NCBI GenBank assembly: GCA_033085395.1
Contig: JANQBS010000255.1
Coordinates: forward strand, 1-55,511
Source of the DNA: Xanthoparmelia taractica
Lineage: Eukaryota; Ascomycota; Lecanoromycetes; Lecanorales; Parmeliaceae
DNA length: 55,511 nucleotides
Direction: 5' to 3'
Below are positions 11,606 through 23,900 of this stretch, piece after piece. Each line of letters begins with the position of its first letter. Position 1 is the first letter of the stretch. Both the position numbers and the translations under genes were made by a program. The notes under the pieces were generated by a model that was not told where the DNA came from, searched no databases, and saw nothing but the letters and a program-made list of their open reading frames with translations.

Positions 11606-11771
11606 CGGCCTTAACGGTGGGACGGATTTCATGCGGAGGGAAAGGAATATCATATCCTTGATACTTGTCGCTTCAAAAGAACTTCTCGCTGCGTTATACA
11701 ACCCAACGGGACGCGCACGAGGGAGGCATGCTGGAGGATACCTAACTATCAGAAACATCGCTACGCTATCA

Positions 11772-14524
11772 TCATGCGCCAACGCCGCCTCCATGCTCCT
11801 TCACGCCCTTCTTATCTAGCACCTCCACCTTCCTGCTGAGTAACTGCCTCAGTTCGGGACTGATGACTTTCTCCTTGGCCTTCCCCTTTCCTTCCTCTCC
11901 CTCGTCGGTTCCCGCGCTACTGCCAGGCCGTCTTCGTCCGTCAAGTGCTGATGTGGCGCCAGTAATTTTTGGTTTAGGTGAGGACGGCTTGTCGGCTGGT
12001 TTACGCTGGCGGACAGAGGGAGCGGGGAAATTATTTCGCTTATCGATTGCTTCGACAGTGCGCTGGAAGCGGCGAAAGAGATTTTGGGCGCGAAGGAGGG
12101 TGGAAGGGAGGTCGATTGTGTTTGAGAGTTCGTTGACTGATAAATCGCTCATTAGGTTTTCTGCCATGCCTTTGCCACCCAAGCGATAGAAGGAAGTATC
12201 ATACCGTATTTTAGCACCTCATCAAAATGCTTCAAATGCTCCATAATGACATCCCGATGTTTCTCGAGTATCGCCAGCGCGATGAAGAGATGGAAATTAC
12301 TACTCATATAATCCGTCCATAAGGACTCCCATAATCGGAGGACGTCCGCCCATTCGAACTCACGTTTATACCAGACGAGGAGCATGCGGAAGAAGAAAAA
12401 GAAGTTTGTGGAATCGGCGGATTGGAGGTGTAGGTAGAGGGTTGGGTCCATGAGTTGAACGAGATGGTCGAGGGTGAGGAGTTGCGTGCGCATGCCGGAC
12501 TGATCGCGGAGGAAATTACGCTCCTGGAAGCACGTTAGCTGGCTGTATCATCCCAATTTGGGAAGACTTGAGACATGCCATCCGGTCCATGAACCCAACG
12601 AATCCCCAGAACGCTACAGCGTCGTCTTGCTCGACGGCGTAGATAGGGGCCAGAAGATCGCTCATGCCCTGGACATACCCAAGGTCACGGTTATATTCAT
12701 TGTACGTAAGGAGCATATCTTTCATCTGCTCAAGGTGAACATTGGTGCCAACCTCTGCGAAGGGTGAGTCAGGATCTGGATGAGGTATGTCTTCGCCCTC
12801 GAAGAGAGGAATCTGACGATCGGTGCGGTGGACATCTTTCTCTATATGTGAGATCCCCAGCAATGGGATGTGTCAGCCGGTTGCGCTTGAGATGACATTG
12901 TGCAGGCGAGGGGTATCTACCTATCCTGCCCTTTTGCTCCTTCCACCATTCCATCTCCTCCGTATTGCCGCTGCCGTCTACCATGCGCTCCCACCACGCA
13001 CCCTTCAGCCTTATAAATTCGTCTCTTTTGCTGTTCATCATGGCTTTTCTCTCATCTGCTGTGCTCTCCCAGTCGTAGACCCCTAGCAGGAAGAGCCATG
13101 CTTCTTTTCGTACGCCATCGCTCGAATTAAGACCGCCAAGGAAGATCCTCTCCTTCACTTCATCGACCGTGACCTGCAGCCGACCGGTCTTCGCATCAAA
13201 GAAGCTCTTCCATTCTTTCAATGAAACTGGCTTTCTCTTCTCGGCCAATGAGAGATTGTTGGCCTCCATATCCAGAATCTCAAACTCTCCCACATCGCTA
13301 TCCTCCATCTCGAGTACGTCCTGCGCCGTAAAGATTCTCTGACTCCGCTCTTTTTCGCTTTGCTCTGCAATCCCCATAGCCCATCTTGCGAGGTAGACCC
13401 GTGCGCTGTCGAATTCATCCTGCAGAGTCTGCACTTCTGGGTTCTTCATCAACCGCCTGACTTGCGGTGGCACTTTTGGATTTTCCACGATATCCTGCGC
13501 AGTCCTCCTCGTGAAACTTGTGACCTGACTCATCTTCTCCAAAAAGCTCCACCGAGCCTGCTTCAGCGCCTTTGTGACTGGATCCATTCCTGCATCCCGA
13601 TTACTGCTTGACGCCGCACTGGCCCCCTGAATGCCCATAGGTCCTGCAATTTGGCTGCCCAGCTTTGGACTGTTAGGCGCCGATGTCTTTCCACCGAAAC
13701 CCAACTTGTCGTCCGCACTCGGCTCGATCAGATACACCGAAGGGTCCGCTCCAGACCTCTCCACGACCACATATCTCTTCAGCCATCTTAAAACGTCATC
13801 GCCTCCCCAAAATGCTCCCCCACCTTCACCAAATGGATCAAAGTTTTCCCTGACCAGCTTCTTCTTCTGTAGTATAGTCGACTGACACTCGTCATCGTGG
13901 AAGAAAAGGGCGGGGAAGCTGTTGCCGGCTCGGGTGTTGATAACGACGCTACCAAACCACCAGCCCAGACTGGGCGGTCTTATGAGGAGCGAATATATCT
14001 CGCTCACTGGTACGGCGAAAGCGTAGGTGCCTATTGGTGTGGTGTGGGATGTGGTTGTAGGTGGCTGAGGCACAAGAAGTGTGTTCTTCGGTGGGGAAGA
14101 GGCGTCGGAAAGTTCAACTTTAACATAAGAGTCGAATGCTTCTCCTAATGAGGACTCTGGTAGCCAGGCTAGTAGGTATGATGTAGCTCGGTCCGCTTTT
14201 GAGGAAGTGGAGGAGCTGGTCGCGGGTCGCACGTCGGTAGTGGGGGTTTTCTGCTGTATGAGAGCTATAAAGCCGGGGATATTGTCTTTGGATGAGGGTG
14301 TAGGATGTACGTAGACCTTGTAGCTAGTTGTTAGTCTTTGCACGCTTTGAATTGTTCGAAGTCGGGCATACCTTGCTTTTGGAGAATAAGAGCTTGACAC
14401 CGCGACCGGAGCTGCTGTGCATGATCGTATTATACTCACCTTCTTCATCGTCGCTCAAATCATAGAACGATGCTGTAGGGGAGGCAGGAGGAGTAAGTTT
14501 CGCGGCTGAGTTGGCCATCGTCAC
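11772..14524 (-). CDS. GYP7: GYP7-type Rab GTPase-activating protein (TBC domain), 5 exons
   Basis: GAP for Ypt/Rab GTPases in endosome-vacuole traffic. Exons on the minus strand: 14524-14372, 14316-12921, 12841-12579, 12523-12205, 12136-11772; 831 residues, phases consistent. The N-terminal half carries the GYP7-specific region (LLFSKSK then VYVHPTPSSKDNIPGFIALI). The TBC domain runs from about residue 430: EAWLFLLGVYDW, the arginine finger in IEKDVHRTDR, the glutamine finger in YVQGMSDLLAPIYAV, FWGFVGFMDRM, and SADSTNFFFFFRMLLVWYKREFEW split over exons. The C-terminus is basic and Pro/Ser-rich. The third intron (12524-12578) starts with GC, not GT, and has a clear GCTAAC branch site. No key residue is missing. 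Confidence 0.93.
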
Positions 14525-14925
14525 CTGCCTCGAGTCATCCGCAAGGTGACTTCCAGCCTTAGCAAGAGACGATCCTTAGAGATATAGCGTATCACAAGAG
14601 ACGGCCTGGGTTTGAAAATGCTATGGCTGTCCTATCTGGAGAGTGAATCGTAGTTCTTAAAGCCAATGCTGCTTGGAATGAGAGCTTCTTGTTCTTGGCG
14701 GGGCGGCTGCGGGGCGATGCAGGATGACGAGTTTCTCATGGTTCAAGGCAACGAAATCGTGCACCACAAAGTCCTAGAGCTTTACAACTATATCACTGAA
14801 ACTATTAGGCCCTAGATGCGCACTTATATGCACTGATATGCACTTATAATGGTAGTTGGTACTGTTGGGCCTTTGCAGTATACCTCTAGGCAACTTGCTA
14901 CGATAATGCGACGACGCTAGTCTTA
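14525..14925. other. Upstream flank of GYP7-type gene
   Basis: Promoter side of the minus-strand GAP gene. Near 14817-14848 a GCACTTATATGCACTGATATGCACTTATA direct-repeat pattern (repeat core ATGCACT/ATGCACTTATA) precedes the inverted-repeat element. No ORF of note. Confidence 0.4.
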
Positions 14926-15381
14926 CACGTGTTCCCTGGGATATGCACCCTTAGGGTTAGGGCTAAGCTAGAATTTCAGCGTTTTTTTTTATTTATCTTA
15001 ATGTATTAATCTAAATCGAATATTTTAATTAATGTTATAGATTCGTAGATATCTCATTCCTATTAATAATAAATAAAAAGTATATTACTAAGATAATATC
15101 GAGCTTTAAGACGATATTCCAGTTACGATAATAAAAACTCTAGCCCTAACTTTAATATTAGGGCTAGAACTTTATCGATCTTTTAATAATTTTTAATTAA
15201 ATTAATTCATCTATTAATATAGAATATTATAATTAATTTATATAGATTTATAAATATCTAAGTCTTACTAAGAGAAAGAAAAATAGTATTATATCATAAA
15301 AATTATATCGATTTAAATAAGATTTAGTATTTTAGTGGTGCTAGCCCTAGCCCTAACGGTGCATATCCCAGGGAACACGTG
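14926..15381. mobile_element. Non-autonomous TIR element (MITE-like), AT-rich, TA-flanked
   Basis: The ends are inverted repeats of about 42 bp (14926-14967 and 15340-15381). The outer 25 bp (CACGTGTTCCCTGGGATATG and onward) are perfect and the rest has a few mismatches. Both ends abut a TA dinucleotide (14924-14925, 15382-15383), fitting the TA target-site duplication of Tc1/mariner-type elements. The inner part of each end carries TTAGGG-like units. The interior is very AT-rich and has a second perfect 11-bp inverted pair at 15139-15149 and 15158-15168. No ORF or transposase. AT bias may reflect RIP, but this is inference. Confidence 0.75.
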
Positions 15382-15887
15382 TATCATACGCGAGAAAGCT
15401 CTAGGCTCTGCACCCCACCTAAGGCCCTCAATCTTACTCCAGGCTAAATGTAATTCGTGCGGCTACCTCACCATGCGAGAAGCAGGCAGAGGAAAGGCTA
15501 TGCAATCCTCTCTATGCAACCCCCCCCATACCGCCTCTGATTCGCGTATTCTATAAAGCAGATTTTGGGGACCCGAACATCCCGCTTGTCAGGATGAAGG
15601 TTCATTGGACCAGCCGCCCGAACGCTGTGGTGGCTGCATTATCGATCAACTCTCACGATTAACGTAAACTGGTCGGGCTTATTTTTTGGGACAGCATCAG
15701 CCTTAAGTCGTAGAAAAGGGTGTAAGAGTATGTGGGGTTTCTGGGGCCCTCCCACCCCTCACCAAAGAAACCCCAGCCCGAATTCGGGACCCCAAAGCCC
15801 CCCAACACGGCTCGCGGTGGAGTGCCGGAGGTCCAAACCGCACCCAACCCCACCCCATCACGCAGCTTAGAAAACCCTGGAAAACAG

Positions 15888-16074
15888 AACCGAGATGCCT
15901 ATAAATATAGAAACAAAGTACATCTCGACAAGCACATCAAGAAGGAGCACCCAAAGTACGAACCAAAGGCCAAACGAAGAAAATTGAATTCAAGCGTAAG
16001 TGAAAAATGCCAGCCAAGCTGGAAACATTGACAACGAGGATGTTGAAATGGCCGATGCTGAGGAATTCGAGTAG
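15888..16074 (+). pseudogene. C2H2 zinc-finger gene fragment
   Basis: After an acceptor at 15887 the frame reads NRDAYKYRNKVHLDKHIKKE then HPKYEPKAKRRK. This is the second half of a C2H2 finger (aromatic, L, H, H spacing) followed by a basic patch. A GTAAGT donor at 15996 and acceptor at 16038 would join it in phase to DVEMADAEEFE and a stop at 16072-16074. The two cysteines and all upstream exons are not recognisable; a CGGC at about 15623-15634 is a possible but unproven match. It may be the 3' end of a degraded gene or of a real gene whose 5' exons I cannot see. Confidence 0.35.
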
Positions 16075-18155
16075 GGTCCTCCACCTGTACTGTCTCTATC
16101 TCATCCAAATCCATAGCCAGTGGAGTCTGATACTTAGTACATACACCCCCTCCTGAAACGCGGCTCCGGTGTGAAAGAAAAAGGTTGAGGCTTCGCGTGC
16201 GCTAGGAAGAGTCACGGCCGGTGTAGAGTCCTGAAACTCAACGGCCGCAGCCCGTTCTGATCGATAGCACGCACTATATGTATGTATGGAAAGGACACAT
16301 GAACAGAAATCAATGCCGTGAGAGATAATACAACACGCATACAGCCTTCGATATCCAGAGCAAGCAAGACATCACGGTGAGATTTGACGCAACCTGGGTG
16401 TAATTCTTCAAGGGTCCCAAATGGGTCCGTGGCGAAACCCGAACATCACACATGCATCATTTGTGCGGTAGCATCGTCAACAATTGCAAAGTGAGAAATT
16501 GAAAGCTATCGAAGTCACCTAGTTTGGTTCCAGAAATCCACATAATCGATGCACATATCCAACCTGATCACTTCGTAAACGTTAATCGCGCTGTTCGAGA
16601 CGTGGCGTCGAACTAATTCAACGAAGGGGAATCTACACTATCTCTTACAATCTCTCAGCTGGATATGTGAAGCACTTATCGCGCAGGGATATTATATCTA
16701 AATCCCGTTGGCTATTATAATATAGAATAACGCACACACTTGCGTACCCCCTACTTTAAACTTCATTCGCATCCGCTAAATACCACCCCAACACTAGCTC
16801 CGTTCCCCTCAACCACGTCCTTCTCCATCTCCTTCCTTCTTTCCTTCTTTTCCTAATCCAATTCATATTTATATCCACCCCTTAATTACATCTCCTATCC
16901 TCCTTTCCTTCTTCAACTCCCTCCTCCTTATCGCCTCACTGCCTTCCCCTCCCTCTCTCACCGCCTCCCTCTCCCCCTCTCCTTCCACTCTCCACTCCCT
17001 CCCCCCCTTCCTCCCTCTTTCTTTCTTTCTCTCTTCGCCTCACTGTCTCCCTCTTCCTCTTCCTTTTACTTCCTATTTATCACTCTCTATCTATTGTTCT
17101 ACCTACCTACCTATCTATCACCTTGAACCTTAATATCCCTCTTCTTATCCCTCTCCCTCTCCTTCCCTCGCCTTATCCATCCATCCATCTCTCCCTCCCC
17201 ATCCATCTTCCAAACTACAAATAAGACTACAGATAACCATACTCCGTCCGGACTCTCTTCAAGCGCCCAGTTCTCGGGCCAGACGATGGTGATTGATTCT
17301 TCTGGATAGATGGATGGTGGGATAAACACGGTAGAATAAATATGGTATATGCTTTGTAGGGATTATTATAGTATAGCGGGCCAGGCGTAGGCGTTAGGCT
17401 GGGGGGGGGTTCGATTGGTGATGCCGCTGGTCTCTCTGATTCCCACTACACTAGTGACGCTCATTTCACGGTTTCAAGCTTGGTGGAGATTATTTAGCTA
17501 CTGCTCCACGCACTGACGTTGGCAAAGTCGAGTGTGTGTGCTATCTACCTATCTACCTATCCATCTATCTACCTATCCATCTATCTACCTATCCATCTAT
17601 CTACCTATCCATCTATCTACCTATCCATCTATCAGCGCGGCTGGCCTTTTTGAGTTTATGAGCAAACGCTGGAGGGAGTTTTATCTTTGGGGATACTAGA
17701 GAGTTGGATGGTAGATGGGAGAGGCCGTTGTGGAGAAGAAGAAGACTTCACGTATTAACGGTTATGTAAATACTGATATTTGATGCGGGTGAAGATGACG
17801 GGAGTTCGCTTGTTGGAAGGAAGGCAAAATCATACCGCTGCAATTATTATCGTTTGTTTTACAGGCGGCACTGCTGGGATTGCGGAAAGGGTTGGGGTGA
17901 ATATCTATCTCAGGGTTCTCGTTAAATAGCGTTTTGACACACTCGTGTTGAGAATTTCTTCGCTTGACTACCATCCTAAGTATCATGTTCGATGTAATGT
18001 GCAAGAAGAGCCTTTTTTTTTCCCAATTTAGATCTGGGTTCAAATGATGGAAGTACGCTGCAAGTTCAGGAGATCATGAGTGGATTCTTTTTGTAGTACG
18101 TCGGTAGCGTTCAACTAGATAAAAGCAAAGTAGTCATCAATTTTCGTACCTCGAC
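16075..18155. other. Gene-free stretch with pyrimidine-rich core
   Basis: No supported gene. From 16800 to 17220 the plus strand is almost entirely C/T, with scattered microsatellites. Short ORFs on both strands look like shadows of low-complexity DNA. Confidence 0.5.
17541..17633. repeat. 16-bp tandem repeat
   Basis: Five to six units of CTATCTACCTATCCAT, itself built from 4-bp CTAT/CTAC/CCAT variants. Copies are nearly identical. Confidence 0.92.
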
Positions 18156-20131
18156 CTAAGAGGCCCGTTCAAAGAACGTCGTATACTTCTCCAACAACTC
18201 ATCCACAGCAGCATTCTCTTCAGACTCATCCCCAGGTTCGGCTTCCGTGGACTCGTCCTTCTCACCCTCCACATCGAGGTATCTGACTGTTTCACGTTCA
18301 GAGGACTGATCGCGCTCTGAACCCAAAATCCAAGAACGGCTACGGCGCAACCCAGTTGGGGACTTCATTTTAAACAAACAGAGTTTGTTGCTGTCCCTTT
18401 TGAGTTCATTGAGTTCAGGGAGGTATGGAGAAAAAGTTCTGTCTCTTAGTGCGCGGGTGTGCTTGAAAAGAATATCTTGGTCGTTTTCGGGAAGCCACCG
18501 CTCAATAATGATGTAACCTGGGTCCCGCTATTCACCATGTCAGTTTATTATGCGACTATATTTGACAGAATCCCTGTACTCACAGCATCCCATTTCCAAG
18601 GCAGATTATACGCATCCAGTGTCTCCGGACATATATGCTCGGCAAGCACTCTCACAAAAACTGGCTTTACTGATTTCACCTTACTCGCTGGTTGCTCAGT
18701 AATGAGCTGAAAGGAAGGAACAGCCTTGAGCGTAATGTTGCCTCCCCGTAGATCTTGCTCGGTACGCTTCAGAGAAACCAGAGTCACGTAATCTCCGAGT
18801 CCACGGACGAAACCGGCTACATGAGATCTTTCGAACACATTCAAAGCCTGCAATGCGGCGAAAACCGATCTGAATCCATCGGCCTTGTTCTGGGCGATCA
18901 ATTCGCGTATTTCATCTTCCGAAATTTTGGTGTCTGACCAAATCCATTCGATTTTGACTAGGGCATATTCAACGTGAATGGACGGATCAATAGTAAACAG
19001 CCGGAGTTTTACTGCCTTGGCTGTGTCCTGGCTTCTCGGATCAGTTGCACTTCCTTGTCCTTGAAGATGTTGAGTTTCGAGCGACAATAGTCGAGGCTTC
19101 TGGCCATTGCTGTTGGTCCGTGATGGCGTAAACATCCCAGAGGAATTTCGGGACGAATCGTCAATTGGACGCGTTTCAGGGTCTTTCGATACCTCGACTT
19201 CCGTTTTGGCGGTGTGGTTGTTTTGTTGCTTTGGTGATTGATCTTCCCCATCTTCCATAGATGTATGTCTTGCGAATCTCGATCCAGCAATTGGAGCAGA
19301 GGGTCCAGAAGGTTGTGTCGGACTGGCCGATGTCGGACGTTGGGGGCTACCACTCTCTATATCTCGTGCGGTCTCCGAGCGGCCCCTCTCTTGATCTTCG
19401 AAGACTTCTGTGTCGCTATCAGAGTTGGAAATGGAATCTTTTTGTTGCTGTCGGTTCAACATTAGAACTGAGCGTATAATGTCCCGTTGTTCCGTCATGT
19501 CGGAGGATGCGGAAGTATTTCTAGGCAGTATAAGCCCACGAAGAGCAAAATTACCCATTATATATAAGGTAGGATAAGGGGGCATACAAATCAGCCACAC
19601 GCTTAGAGAGAGCCAGACTCGCCAGCTGCATCATTAGTCAAATGCTCTCCTCTGAACAATTACAAAAGCGACAATTACCTGCAACATAAGCATAAGTGTC
19701 CCCTTCGCTTCTCTCAAATCCGTCCTCAAAATCTCAAGACTTGGCTGTAGAAAAGGCCACTTCGCCTTTTCAAGCATCGTCAACTTGATCTTTTCCCCCA
19801 CCGGTCGTTTCCGTCCCCTGATCACATTGCTAGCTTTAGCAGTCTCTCTCTCTACCTCTTCAAATATCTTCTGGCATGTTTTGGCCGAGCTTTTGGTCGT
19901 CTCCAGACCGGCTGCATTGAAGATCGGAAGGCTACCGTGGGTGGTCTTCTGGCTCATCAAATCCCCCAATTGATGCAGTACGGCGGAGGTCAGGGACACA
20001 TCGTTGCCTATAGAGCTGATGCGATCCGCCGCAGTGCTAATCTGACTTGCGAGCGTGACGACTTTGATTGAGACTTGGATTCCGGCTGTTGCTATTCCGA
20101 CTATAGATGCCGCGGCGCTTACGCCGTCCAT
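18156..20131 (-). CDS. Helo/SesA-like fungal N-terminal domain protein, 4 exons
   Basis: Exons on the minus strand: 20131-19679, 19625-19588, 19520-18584, 18527-18156; 599 residues in consistent phase. Residues 1-165 (MDGVSAAASIVGIATAGIQV, then a helical block with ISTAADRISSIGNDVSLTS) match the helical N-terminal domain that in fungi caps many NLR-like STAND proteins and some orphan proteins. No P-loop, NACHT or repeat domain follows. The middle (residues ~170-320) is Ser/Gln/Pro-rich and disordered. It is followed by an ordered block with VEYALVKIEWIWSD and VFERSHVAGFVRGLGDYVTL, then a second block GYIIIERWLPENDQDILF with a following HTRAL motif, and an acidic tail. The role is unknown. The domain-family name is recalled, not searched. 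Confidence 0.7.
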
Positions 20132-20921
20132 TGTAGCTGGATCGCCGTGATTCGAAGGATTGGTGCTTTTATTTCAAGACCTTGGTAATGCCCGGTTGTC
20201 AACAGAGAAGAGGGAGGCGTTAAGTCCAGCATTGAAGTACTTCTAGGCATCAACCCCACTGCGGCTAAAACAGCCATGCAGCGTAAGCGCAACCTAGAAT
20301 AGTAGCCTGGCCAAGTTTTTACACGCCGCAACTTGAGTCGTTGCGAAGTGGAAAGTGTAGGGTCTTTTGTTCACTGTCTTCAAGATATATAATGGTTAGA
20401 TGGCTTGGAGATAGTGAGAGAGGCATCCTTAGGTGGGTGTAATGTATTATATAGCTAATCATTGAGGTCACGACGTTGCCTCCAGGCCATCAGACCTGCC
20501 AAGCTCGCTAAGCCCCTTTCGGTCTAGCCTGCAAACTTCGCAGCTAAGATAGCTAGCGCTCGTTTCTTACTAAGCGTAGCCAACTCAAAGGGGCTTCAAT
20601 TAATGCAAGTCGGCACGAGTATCAAAAGTCCTAAACATACTCTTGGTATCCTTAGATCCTTAGCACTCGTCTCAGTTGCTAGATACTATACATATCAACT
20701 CGCTTAGCAAAAGTTATATGTATACTAGCCTAGCTTATCTCATTAGTATTGCGAAAAGGCGTTTTAAAGAATAATGCATGGGATTAGAGCAGTGACTATT
20801 TCAGATGGCGATTTATATAACGGGCCCCAGTACGATCTATCCAAGCTACCTACTGAGAAGTGCCATGCCTAGACAGGATTTGTCGTGTAACGCAATCATC
20901 GCATCAACTAACTCTCCAGAC
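20132..20921. other. Intergenic with inverted repeat
   Basis: Between the Helo-like gene start and the ADE6 stop, both on the minus strand. A perfect 10-bp inverted repeat (AAGCCCCTTT at 20510-20519, its complement at 20587-20596) frames a 67-nt segment rich in CTAG/GCTA words. This could be a remnant of a small element. No gene. Confidence 0.35.
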
Positions 20922-23900
20922 TCATCCAACCCATCTTCTAGCATTTTGAAATACTTTAATCCACGGCCCGTAATCGCCCCATTCCTCCTGCACCTTGGCC
21001 GGAACCCAGGATCCAGGGTTCATAACGCAGCGCTCTGGGTGCGGCATCATTGCTAGGACTCTGCCGTCCTTTGATCGAAGGCCTGGCGCACGGTTTTGAA
21101 GTCAGTACATTTTTAGATCTTTCTTTCGCGTACTTGGATGCACGGGTAACATCTGGGATGGGCTTTGTGGAGGGGGGAAGGGGGGATCAATACCCGCAAT
21201 GCCTCCAGGGCTGCCATTTGGGTTGGCGGGATAGGACTCAGTGGGTCGTAGATGATTGTCTACGTAACGGGTTGATACGAGATTTGAGTTGATAAGGGCC
21301 TCAGCTGCTGCGGCCTGAGAACTAGCATTGAGAAAGTAGGCACGCCCTTCCCCACTGAAAGAGATTTAGAGGATTAGTATCGATTCGAGTAAAAGAGAGG
21401 ATCGGGTCGTAGTTTCCACGGGATGTAAAAAGAAGAAGACGTACTGGCTAACGGCAATCGGCATCGTGGTCCCTTTCATGTCGTGAAAGAAAGGTGACGG
21501 TTCTTTAACGTCGTCAAGCACTTCTATCATACAGAAACGAGCTTCATATTGCCTGTACGAATCTTTGGTCAGCAATTCCTTACCATGAAGTCTAAAAGCG
21601 ATCCAAGACCCCCCAGAAAGAGGAATACAGCTCTAATCCGTCTCGCGAAGCAAATCGAAGAATCATCTGAATAATATTAACGTGGGGTTGTGACATACTC
21701 GCTGATGTTTCTTTGAAAACTTGGCCAGGCCTCTGCGCCGGGAACTAACAACTTCTGTCAGCTGTTTCTGCTATAGCAGATTCTTTCTCTCTGAGAGGGA
21801 ATCTTAAGAAGTCACAGTCCAAGTTGAACTCTCGAAGCTCTAAACGCGATCATAGCGAGAGATTGTAGCATGTAAGGATACGTACTTAGAGACTTGAGAC
21901 GAGCCAGTAGTTGACACCCATTGCAAACGCCCAACGAGAATGTATCTGTGATGATTATTCGTTAGCAATGTCTTCAAAGGGATTGAGAATCTACACGAAC
22001 CTTTTCTTGCAAAAAAGTCTTCAAACTGACGTCGCAAGTTTTTGTGGAGGAGAATAGATTTCGCCCAACCCTGTCCGGCTCCGAGCTAGTCATCTCAGCT
22101 TTATCTCTTAAAGATCGAGCTCGGGAATGATAAACTCTTCAAACGACTTCTGCACTGGGTCATACGTACAACGTCACCGTAAGAGAAACCTCCACCAAAA
22201 GCAGCTCCGGTGAACCTATCGAGGCTTTCGCGGCCAGTGATCAGATCAGACATGTGTACATCTATCGCCGCGAAGCTAATTATTTTCCGGATATCAGTAG
22301 TGCTTTGTGCGCTCTTGGGGAATGCCTACCCCGCGCTCATGAACGAAAATGCCATTTCATTTTGTCCGTTGGTTCTACGCAAATCACGTTATTTAGATCT
22401 TCCATGCTGATAATGCCAATTGCCATGAATCAGACATACCCTTGCTCCCGGATAATGGCTACGCGGGGTTTTGAGGTAATGGTGAGGCGGGTCATGAGGG
22501 AGGAGAAAGATGGGAGGAGGGTTTCGGTGGGGTTAAAGGTCAGGTTGTAAGAGAGGCCGGGGTCGGTGGAGGAGAGGATGGAGGCGCTGTCGCCAAATTA
22601 TGAATCAGCATTACCTTATCCGGGTAAAGAAAAAAAAGTCTAGACATGGCTAAAGCGACGTTCCGTGTAAGACATGTTGCAGAGCTCATTAAGTATACAA
22701 ATGATAAAAACAAAAAGACTAACTGTTCGGCGTCTGCGCAGATCGGATTGTCGCGACGGCGCTGCATCTGGTGGGAGGTGGAGGCCCAGATTTGTTGAAG
22801 AGTGCTTCGGGGGGAGCGATAGACGAGGGTGGCGCCGTGGTCGATCGTGAGGTCTTGTTTGTGCTTGGGAGGGACGGAGCCGATTTTATGGATGAGGCCT
22901 GCCGGGGGTCCCTGGGTAGATATCGGATTCAGCATTACCTTTTCCGACAAAGATAAGATGCAAAGCATGTCCGAAGGTTTCTACTTCTCAGATAGACCGT
23001 TGTGCGCTTTGTAGAATACAAGAGAAACGTGGGATCGAACATTACTTACGCAAGTTGCAAAACAACGGCGGAAGTTGATCTCATCACGCTTGCGAACCTG
23101 GAAGACGGCACCAAGTTCTTCATTGAAGAGAGTCTCAATGATAGAGGGAGTTTTATTAGAGCATATGCTATCAAGCATTATGTTCATGCCGCATCGACCG
23201 GCAAACATCATTTCCACTAGAGTGGTGAAGAGCCCACCGTCGGACCGATCTGCAGCGATGTCAGTATTCTTCTTGACACCATCACGAAATGACGCATCGT
23301 CCTTGGTCGCCCAGGGCTAAAGCATGGGACCGTCAAAGCACGCAGCAGACCGTTCGAACAATGGCTTCAGGCGAGTAAATAGGGTCATGTGATATCCTCG
23401 TGTAGTAAGCTAACTTACCATGGTACGCCATGACAATGCCAGAGTCATGTAATTGCTCCAGAGCATCCGCAAAGTCTTTCAAGAGCTGCACTTCATGTAC
23501 GTCTGGCGCAACATTGCCGACTTGGCCGAAGACTTGGGAAAGAGCTGAGCCGCCCAAGGCTTTCCGTCCTGACCTCGTAGTTAGCAATCTATTGCGTTAG
23601 GCAGGAAGCGTTGTAGAGCAAATTGGTTGCGCGTGGGTTCACTCGTCCTAGTCACAATTGAAAGCTAATTTTACATCAACCAAGAAAGTGATCACGAAAA
23701 GACGGTATTTCGTTTGGCGACTTTTCTGACTGGGGCGAGTATTTCATGAAGAGCTCGGATTTACTCACCTTGAGCGAGGTCAACAAAAAATATGCTTGAC
23801 TCATGGCCCTCATCGTCTTCTTTCCGGCGCAACGCTGGCGTCCACGTTTTGTTGATATTTGCGACCTGTTGTGAGTAAAAAAGTCAGCATTGAGTTCTCC

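Larger units (their letters stand above)
8822..11771. other. 2.95-kb gene-free, repeat-rich stretch
   Basis: Lies between two convergent genes. All ORFs here are short and low-complexity. From about 9840 the plus strand is strongly C/T-rich with several simple repeats. A TATA-like TTTATAAA near 10874 is followed by long CT tracts (10915-11240), the layout of a fungal promoter and leader. No credible protein follows, so a non-coding transcript is possible. Confidence 0.5.

Noticed and set aside
17111..17329. Minus-strand 72-residue ORF.
   Set aside because: Low-complexity DNA with purine-rich codons; no supporting context.
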